Assembly (NCBI GenBank): GCA_022376515.1
Contig: WTXI01000097.1
Span: 1 to 64,000, forward strand
Length of the DNA: 64,000 nt
Direction: 5' to 3'
From: Lactifluus volemus
Taxonomy: Eukaryota > Basidiomycota > Agaricomycetes > Russulales > Russulaceae
Part shown: positions 57,480-64,000 of the stretch, piece by piece
Layout: each line of letters starts with the position of its first letter
Position numbering within the stretch: position 1 is the first letter of the stretch
Notes under the pieces: generated by a model
What the model was told of the DNA's origin: nothing
Seen by the model: only the letters and a program-made list of their open reading frames with translations
Databases searched by the model: none
Program-made: the position numbers and the translations under genes

Positions 57480-58640
57480 CGTCCTCCCGATCCATCTTGC
57501 CTCAGCTCACTTTCTGTTATTACTCTATTGGTGCACGAGACTAGTCGACTGTGTGGGTACGTTGAAAAGTCAATGGGAACCCCCAGTGGAGGGTCGGGTG
57601 CTGCCTCGAGGATGTAGTGGTTGGGGATGAAGCGATGAAGCCGCGTTGTCTGTGCTTATCTCAGCGTCGGGGTAACTGTACCAATGTCCGCTACGCTTCC
57701 CACGCTGTCATCCCGCCCCCGCTGTCCCTAATCCCCATTCCACCGGGTGGCTTGTAGGCTTCTCATCAAAGCGACGCTCCCAAAGGAGTTGTCAGCGGTT
57801 ATCACAGTATCAGGCCCATTGTTAATTGATACCCGCGAGGACCCGATCCGCACGCCAATTTCGCAATGGACCTCATAAGCGAACACAGGAATAAAGGAGT
57901 ATTGTCTCTCTCAGCTGGAGTCGTTTTACAGTAACAGAGTTCTAGGTAACTGGAGCCGGCCTGAGTAGGGGGCGCTAAATCGAAACTGGCTACAGCGGTA
58001 ATTTAGGCGAGCTCGGTGCAGCGGGGGACGACCCATTTGAAATGAGAAATGATCAACGTCGTCACAGTTAGAGCGTCTTGATGAGATCTATATGATAAAT
58101 GATACCTTCAACCTGGACAAACACAAGAAGGGAATCCCTTGTGACGAGTCCTGTAAGTTACGTTCGTTCATTCAACTTGAAGTTCGTTAATCCGTTCAGT
58201 GACCTTATTTTTCCAAACTCGATAGCAGTATCAGGACAAGTGGGACCATCTATCCCCATGCTAGCCTCCGTTGGCCTGGAAGGTTTTTCCTGATAATAAC
58301 GATGTCCTTCGCTGTCCCTTTGACATCCACGTTATCGATAGCACCACTCGGAGGCGCCCCTTTCGTGCTGCCAAATGCAACAACGGTGTCAAAGCGTTTC
58401 TCGTTTCGGAAATTATTTTACGACGCTGAACTGCCCGGTGTACCTTATTTATTTTTTTGATACCAGGTCACGGTGCAAATGCTCACTATTGAGAGTTGAC
58501 CAAGGGTTCTACGACCCATATCTCAGCTATCAAACCACGATAAAAGGGTTTGTCTTTGATCCCGTGAAGAAACGGCCACAACTTGAAGAAATCGCGAGCT
58601 TTGGTTAATGATCCCGAACATGCGAATGTAGCGAATTATC
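57480..58640. other. unit-4-specific region with possible gene remnants
   Basis: Not shared with the other units. Short protein-like segments (PSTWTNTRRESLVTSP near 58102, followed by GTAAGTTACG; FVNPFSDLIF near 58190) could be exons of a decayed gene, but nothing identifiable remains. Confidence 0.35.
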
Positions 58641-58649
58641 CAATTATCG

Positions 58650-59340
58650 CGGTGGCTAGCGTAGAAATTCAGCGCTGTCTCTGCAACCGAGAGAGGAACC
58701 CACAATTGATATAAGGGTTTACACGATGTGAACATTACTCCGAGTCGGCTTTGCTAGGGCAAGGGCCGACTGAATCACGTGATGGACAACATAGCTACTA
58801 CTGTACCTATCGATGATGTACTCTCACCCGGTTCTCTCTCGGTACCATACTGTACCATGTGACGATTCCTGTCAATTTCCTGAAAGTAGTTTTGTGACCA
58901 GTCGGAATAGTCGGCCTCATAATTGAGATGTCTTGTGCCATCGAAGAGGGCATGTCGTTGGGTATAAGTCAACATTGCGAGGTTGCCAGTGCAGCAATAC
59001 TACTGTACAGATATACAACCAGCACTGGAAATCCTCACTCGTCACTAATGGGGTGCGGGTAATACACGGAGGATATGTACAAATCCCCGCTCCCCCTCCG
59101 TGAATGATGTCCATAGCCCTCCGCTCGGAATCCCCCGAGTGTACAAACCTCCATCAGATTGAGTGTGTGAGTAGGCGATCCGAGCTGTGATTTGTTCAGA
59201 GTCACCTTTTTATACTAACTTACAATGGGGAGATTGCAGTGATCCCGGCGATGAGCGGGCGCCGGCGCTATTAGCCTTTCTCGCGCTTGTCAAGTCGGTG
59301 CTGTTTGACTCCCCACTAAATCCACTTTATCACTACGCCC
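58650..59340. repeat. block S, unit 4 copy (5' flank of pseudokinase 4)
   Basis: CAGCGCTGTCTCTGCAACC near 58670, then GACCAGTCGGAATAG and the other landmarks, leading to the start at 59360. Confidence 0.6.
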
Positions 59341-59359
59341 CTCACTCCCCTTCCCTTAC

Positions 59360-61588
59360 ATGGCCAATATCGTCCCTGCCGCTGGAATTTTCGAGGGTTC
59401 GACACTAAGTTCGCCACTACATATCTCGGCCTGGATCATCTCTGACCGCCTTCGAAACTAGTCGTTAAATTGTATCATGCTGCCAAGACCATCAAAGTCC
59501 ATAAGGTAATATGATCTCTCAGGCTTTATATCCGTTTCGCTGCTAAATGATGGACCAGGAGCGCCTTTCAGGGCTCGCCCGTCAATGCGATGCCTTGCTC
59601 AGCATAGTAAGAGAAAACTCATCGCGGTTAATTGGGACAGCTGCGGCCACAGAAGCCGATGAAATCGAGAGGTGCGCATAACACTCTTGCTGACCAGCTT
59701 TGGAACACGTTGTTCATGCACCATCACAGATCAATCGAACGTATTTCGAGACGAGTATCGGAATGGGCAAGTTACGGTGACAAAATGGCTTTCTCTAGAC
59801 AGCACGAGATTCAAATTGGTATCGATGAGTGTTATCGTGAACTCACAACATGCTCGGACAGGTTTACGGTACGTGAAGCCTTTGCCTCATACTGAAGTGT
59901 CACAGTTTCATTCTTTCCAGATGGCAATGGCCGTACTGGCCCATAGTGACAATCGAGTTCGAGAGACACACCGACAACCTGATTTTGTACAACTATACGA
60001 CTTGATGGCCAGATTGTTAGAAGAATTACAGACAAATAATCGCAACATGCCACTAGCAGTGCCACAGTTGACCGAGCCGCTCACTCTCCAGGTAGATTTG
60101 ACACAGGTTCTTTGCGTGGGTGCGGAACTGAGCTCATCGTATAGCAGGAGCAGGTCGTGACAATCGACTCCCAGCAACTGTCATCCCAGTCACCGATTCC
60201 TCCACGGCCCAAACCAACAGATTGTGAGTTGTGAGGTCCTGCTCACATGGTCACTGACACCCTTGTAAATTCTAGTGACAGGAAAGGTGTCTATAATCAG
60301 TCAGCAACCCGATATCAAAGGATCCCTCTTGGACTTCTATCTTGGTGAATGGGAAAATGATGAAGAGGAAGTATGTAAATCCCTATCCAGAGGTTCAACT
60401 GAGCCTCATTTGCGTTTAGGCCGCACTTGGTTCCCCGAGAGACCAGTCGTCAGCTTCTCAAATGGCAAGTTCAGTTATACTATTATATTATCACGACTTG
60501 ATCGCTATTCCCACAGCTTTTCAAGGAGTGGGTCGAAGCTCGTGTTGGCCTTCACCATCGGAACCTTCTCGGCCTCTTTGGACATGTTACCATAGGAGAT
60601 TCCATTTATTCAGTACGTCCGACCCCACACTGATGATGATGCTTTCAAGACGTTTGGAATTACAGGTTAGTCCATGGATGAGAAATGGGAATATCCGAGA
60701 GTTCATCAGGATAAATCCGAATGTGGACCGATTGCGTCATCTTAGCGAGGTTGCTTGTGGTGCGTACAATGTTCCCAGTGGGATGTCAGCAACCATAGAT
60801 ATATTGATCACCAGCTTTGGAATACCTTCACGAAAACGAGATCATCCACGGTGACATATGTGGGGTAAGCCACCATCTTGTCGGCTCGACTGAATTCCGA
60901 TGTACTTCTTCCCAGAAAAATGTTCTAATTGATGGGAACGGCAAAACATTTGTTTCTGGGTTCAATCTATCTGGATATCTGAAAGTACGTGGATCATCTG
61001 GCATGCCATTTATGCCTTACGTTGAGATGTAATATTTCAAGCCGTCCTTTGAGCTAGCCCGTGCTCGTTGGTTTTCTCCAGAAAGGATGACGCCTCAAGG
61101 TTTTGACCCCCCAACCGAGAAAGGGGACGTCTGGTCATTTGGGTCACTTGGCATCGAGGTGTTTACAGGGCAAGACCCGTATAGCTCCCACCAAGATTTC
61201 TATGTACCTGTTCTGTTGAATAGGGGGACACCACCTGCAGACCGTGGATCCACGACAGTTGATATGAACTCAAATATGTGGGACCTTCTGGAGTCTTGCT
61301 GGCAGACTGATCCAACAAAGCGCCCTTCGATGTCTGATATTCATTTGGCGGTACGTGGGATGCTTCCTCGGCATGTTTGTGAGTGATTTCTTGCCTCTTT
61401 CTAGCTTGAACGTATCCTTATATCGTCATGCAGATCGACCCCAGAGCACTTTCCCTGGCAGAGATTGGGACTCTGTCTTCACAATGGAGAGTGCATCGAT
61501 CCACGGCAGCGACGGAGATTGGGGCTCTGTCTCCTCATCGAGTGTCCATCGATCCTCGCTAGGGTCCTTCGTCTCAATCGATAATTGA
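59360..61588 (+). CDS. MLKL-like pseudokinase 4 (about 506 residues, intact)
   Basis: Same 14-exon plan as 36171-38389 and open throughout. The N-terminal bundle reads VVKLYHAAKTIKVHKERLSG, ADEIERSIERISRRVSEWAS and GIDECYRELTTCSDRF; one brace unit follows (VRETHRQPDFVQLYDLMARL), then the Pro linker. In the kinase fold the beta-3 segment reads AALGSPRD, HGDICGKN is kept, DFG is GFN (FVSGFNLSGY), and ARWFSPERM, VWSFGSLGIEVFTG and TDPTKRPSMSDI are present. The Cys before GFN in the paralogs is Ser here. The GC donor ATG|GCAAGT (near 60462) is conserved. It is closest to pseudokinase 2, in keeping with an internal duplication of neighbouring units. Confidence 0.78.
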
Positions 61589-61607
61589 ATTGACAGCCCA
61601 ATCGATA

Positions 61608-61936
61608 ATCCTGCCGTGGAACGATGGGATGGCATGTTGGGCGTTCTGATGTCAACATTATCAGAGTTGTTGGATGAGCCACTTAACACCGTTCACTTGC
61701 AGCGTGAAGATGTTTACAAGCACTTCAGATTCACATCTCGAGCATCGCCAACAGGCCTGGTTCTTGCTCCGGGCGCGTTAATCTATCTGTCTGCTCAGCG
61801 AGTTTTTTATTTGCTAGCGTCACGCGTTGGGACAAATAACGCTATTCTGGGATTGGACTGGAAAATGAAGAGGAGAATCACTACTTTCATCCCTCACAAA
61901 CAGCCAACCCGACCGAAGAATAGAATAGAACATTAA
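61608..61936 (+). pseudogene. NDUFB4 relic, unit 5
   Basis: Begins at exon 3 (CTGCCGTGGAACGATGGG). It lacks a start and has a deletion in exon 4 (the TGG ATC TCG codons are missing) and a degraded last exon (GATTGGACTGGAAAATGAAG). It marks the unit 4/5 junction. Confidence 0.8.
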
Positions 61937-61939
61937 TTT

Positions 61940-62644
61940 GCCTGTTCACATTCTCTTACGAAGCTCAATAGCAACTTTGCACCCCATTCCTAATTCCGAG
62001 CTGACAGGGGCATGGGCCGGTGCCCTCTGAGAGTTGTGCTCGACAGCAGTATCAAGATGCTCTAGCTCGTCATCCAGCATTCACGAATCACATGTATCAT
62101 GCTAGGATGCGTCAGGTCTTGTAGGTCCTTCAGTTGATTTGGTCATAAATGAAATCAACTATCAGCTGACAGAGATCTGTAACGTCATAATGTTCACCAA
62201 TGACCGTCTCAATTGTCTTTGTGTATTCCATCACCACCTCCTTCCCCATGGGCACTGTACATGACAGCGAGGTGTTTTCTCTCTTCGCCTCATATATTTT
62301 CATGTTGAGATACCCAAAATGTAGGATCCAAGTACCGTAAGCTTGCCTGTATTAATGCTGCTGTCGTAGGGTCAGGTCAGAGGATAGCAAGCTGAGCCTC
62401 GTAGATGTAATTGGCGGCAACTTCGCCCGCATGGTCTACTCTTAAAGCGGCTTCGAGAAGTCTCCGTTGAGGTGACGAGAGATTATCCGATGTGGAAGAC
62501 TGACAAGTCTGATGATCTAGCAGGATCAAGATGAGCTGAGGACTCGGAGGGCATATCTCGACGAGTATGAACAAATGGATGTAAGTTAGGCGGGGTCGTG
62601 AGCATGAACGCTGATTGATGTGTTAGACACTTTGTACGCATCAT
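61940..62644 (-). pseudogene. COQ7 relic, unit 5
   Basis: The most degraded copy. The central region between the GEHYD segment and DQERKHLAV is largely deleted near 62250-62260, and the N-terminal exon (RRLLEAALRVDHAGEVAANY) is frame-separated from the rest. DQAGE has become DHAGE. Confidence 0.85.
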
Positions 62645-62659
62645 GACTGTACGTGAGAG

Positions 62660-64000
62660 AAACCAGCAGACTAGCGGATCCAGCCAGCGATTGTCGCAAG
62701 TTGCAGTCGAGCGTGGCGCCGCTATAAACGTTTGTCCAAGTCCGAGTCGAAGCTACGTTTCAAAAAAATTTCAACAAGCGCCGTTGATTTCCGCGCTACT
62801 CGTAAGTTATAAGGGGGGCACATATCAATTTGCCATTTCATTGGCTCTTGTCACTCATGCGGAGTATATATTTATATGTACGTACAGATAAGTTAGCTTG
62901 TCTATCACATAGTCATAGAACTTTCCAGGTCTCGATTCCTACCTTGCCAGCTTTGAGCTTCAACTCGAAGCTTAAGGCCCACTCTCCAAACTTGAGATTT
63001 TGAGAAACCACCCGCCCGCGACACGACTGCCAACTGCAATTACTGTATATTCCCGTGTCAGACTTGGACTGCCCCCCAAACGGCCAGAGTAGACTTAACA
63101 AGGAAAGGTCTTACTAGTTTTGCGCAGTACTACATATTATTGTCCAGAGCACTCAACTGTGCGCATGTCTGCCATTTCTCGTGTTCAGGGAATACATATG
63201 CAACCTGCGTGGCTGCGCGGACCCAGTTAGAGGGGATAAACGGTCTCCAAATCAGCATCTATATTCCGGAATGTAACTGGGTCAAGGAGAGGTGGGGAGG
63301 GCGGTAGGGTCATGAACGACAGTACCCAGTGCTAGTCCGACTCTCCATGAAACTACGTAGCGATCTCATGACTTTGTTTTTGTTTACTTCCCTGGCCGGT
63401 TGAGAAAAAAAGAGCAGAGAAATGGAAAAAAGGTATAGAATCACTGAGACAACGTGGCTGAACAGACCGTGGTGAGAAAGCCGGGGGTGGCAATTCCGGA
63501 GAGGGAGAAAGGCAGTTAGTAAGGCAAGCGAATGATACTGTAAAGAGTAAAGAGGGTCTAAAAGAGAAGACAGTGTAAGAAGAAGTAGAAGGGAGCGATC
63601 CTGTGATCTATCTCGGATATCAAACTTCCTTTAATGGTGAAGAACCACCGCAGCTTCCTTCCCTAAAATCTGGCTACTTTCAAATCTCCGGTTTCGGTTC
63701 TCTGTAGTGGCGTTATGGTCTGTGGCGGTGTGTGGGCGGTCGCCGAGTGGTGACGCGAAGACATTTCTCTGCCTTCTCTTTCTTGTCGTCACGTTGTATA
63801 GATCGAGATCCATCGCTTCCGCCTTTCCAGTAGACCCCTTAATGGTCCTCCAACTTATCTCCATCGCTCGAAATGGGCAACATCAAAAACATGGCGATCG
63901 TGCCCAGTCGGGTCATTGATCCGATGGTCGTGCGGTGGGACGCAACTCGCTTCCTACCAGTGCGAGGCAGCAGATAGTGGAACTCATAGACGGCAAGAGT
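62660..64000. repeat. COQ7 5' flank and block IG/SP', unit 5 (runs off the window)
   Basis: IG landmarks at 63230-63320 (GGTCTCCAAATCAGCATCT, GGGTCATGAACGACAG) and SP'-like sequence from about 63780 (GATCGAGATCCATCGCTTCC). No gene is seen to the end of the window. Confidence 0.6.

Noticed and set aside
25011..61588. Pseudokinase copies as broken kinase pseudogenes
   Set aside because: The short frames first looked like fragments, but 45-70 nt introns, some with GC donors, join all exons in phase in every copy.

Overview
The window looks like nuclear DNA of a filamentous basidiomycete, most likely an Agaricomycete. The evidence is genes cut by many 45-75 nt GT-AG introns, several GC-AG introns, and families typical of that group: Crinkler-type proteins, fungal HNH_2 proteins, F-box proteins, RBM5/10-type G-patch proteins and kinase-like genes with an MLKL-type four-helix N-terminus. 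No rRNA, tRNA or CRISPR array was recognised. Intron and exon coordinates were worked out by eye and checked by frame continuity and by comparing paralogous copies.

Left part (1-16.6 kb). A truncated cell-surface protein gene (3-485) is followed by three HNH_2-domain paralogs on the minus strand (784-2110 broken; 8335-9638 and 12055-13352 intact). A Crinkler/P-loop/nuclease-like gene (4183-7123) lies between copies 1 and 2. A complete, young, non-autonomous Copia-type LTR element (9752-11918) sits 113 bp upstream of HNH copy 2. It has a 5-bp target duplication, a half-tRNA(iMet) primer site and near-identical LTRs. An RBM5/10-like splicing factor gene (13788-16616, minus) closes this part.

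Right part (16.7-64 kb) is a tandem array of five diverged segmental duplication units. The ancestral unit runs NDUFB4 - COQ7 - intergenic block - second repeat block - C2H2 zinc-finger gene - upstream block - MLKL-like pseudokinase gene. The junction between units is always the 3' end of the pseudokinase gene joined to exon 3 of NDUFB4 (about 26.70, 38.41, 47.79 and 61.61 kb). The NDUFB4 and COQ7 genes are intact only in unit 1 (16742-18025); later copies lack a start or carry frameshifts. The pseudokinase and some zinc-finger copies stay open over many exons, so the array has amplified and kept these genes while the respiratory genes decayed.

The four pseudokinase genes (24442/25011-26679, 36171-38389, 45303-47780, 59360-61588) are the most interesting content. 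Three pair an MLKL_NTD-like helical domain and a brace-like helix with a kinase fold in which DFG is GFN and the beta-3 lysine appears lost, a layout that parallels animal MLKL. One copy has its N-terminus replaced, in frame, by two LIM domains; another has three brace repeats. Unit-specific insertions include an F-box gene (32008-33786), an Ypd1-like phosphotransfer gene whose phospho-acceptor His is Arg (44328-44838), a Tourist-like MITE, a 397-bp palindromic element, a poly(A)-tailed retro-insertion and a Helitron-like 3' end.
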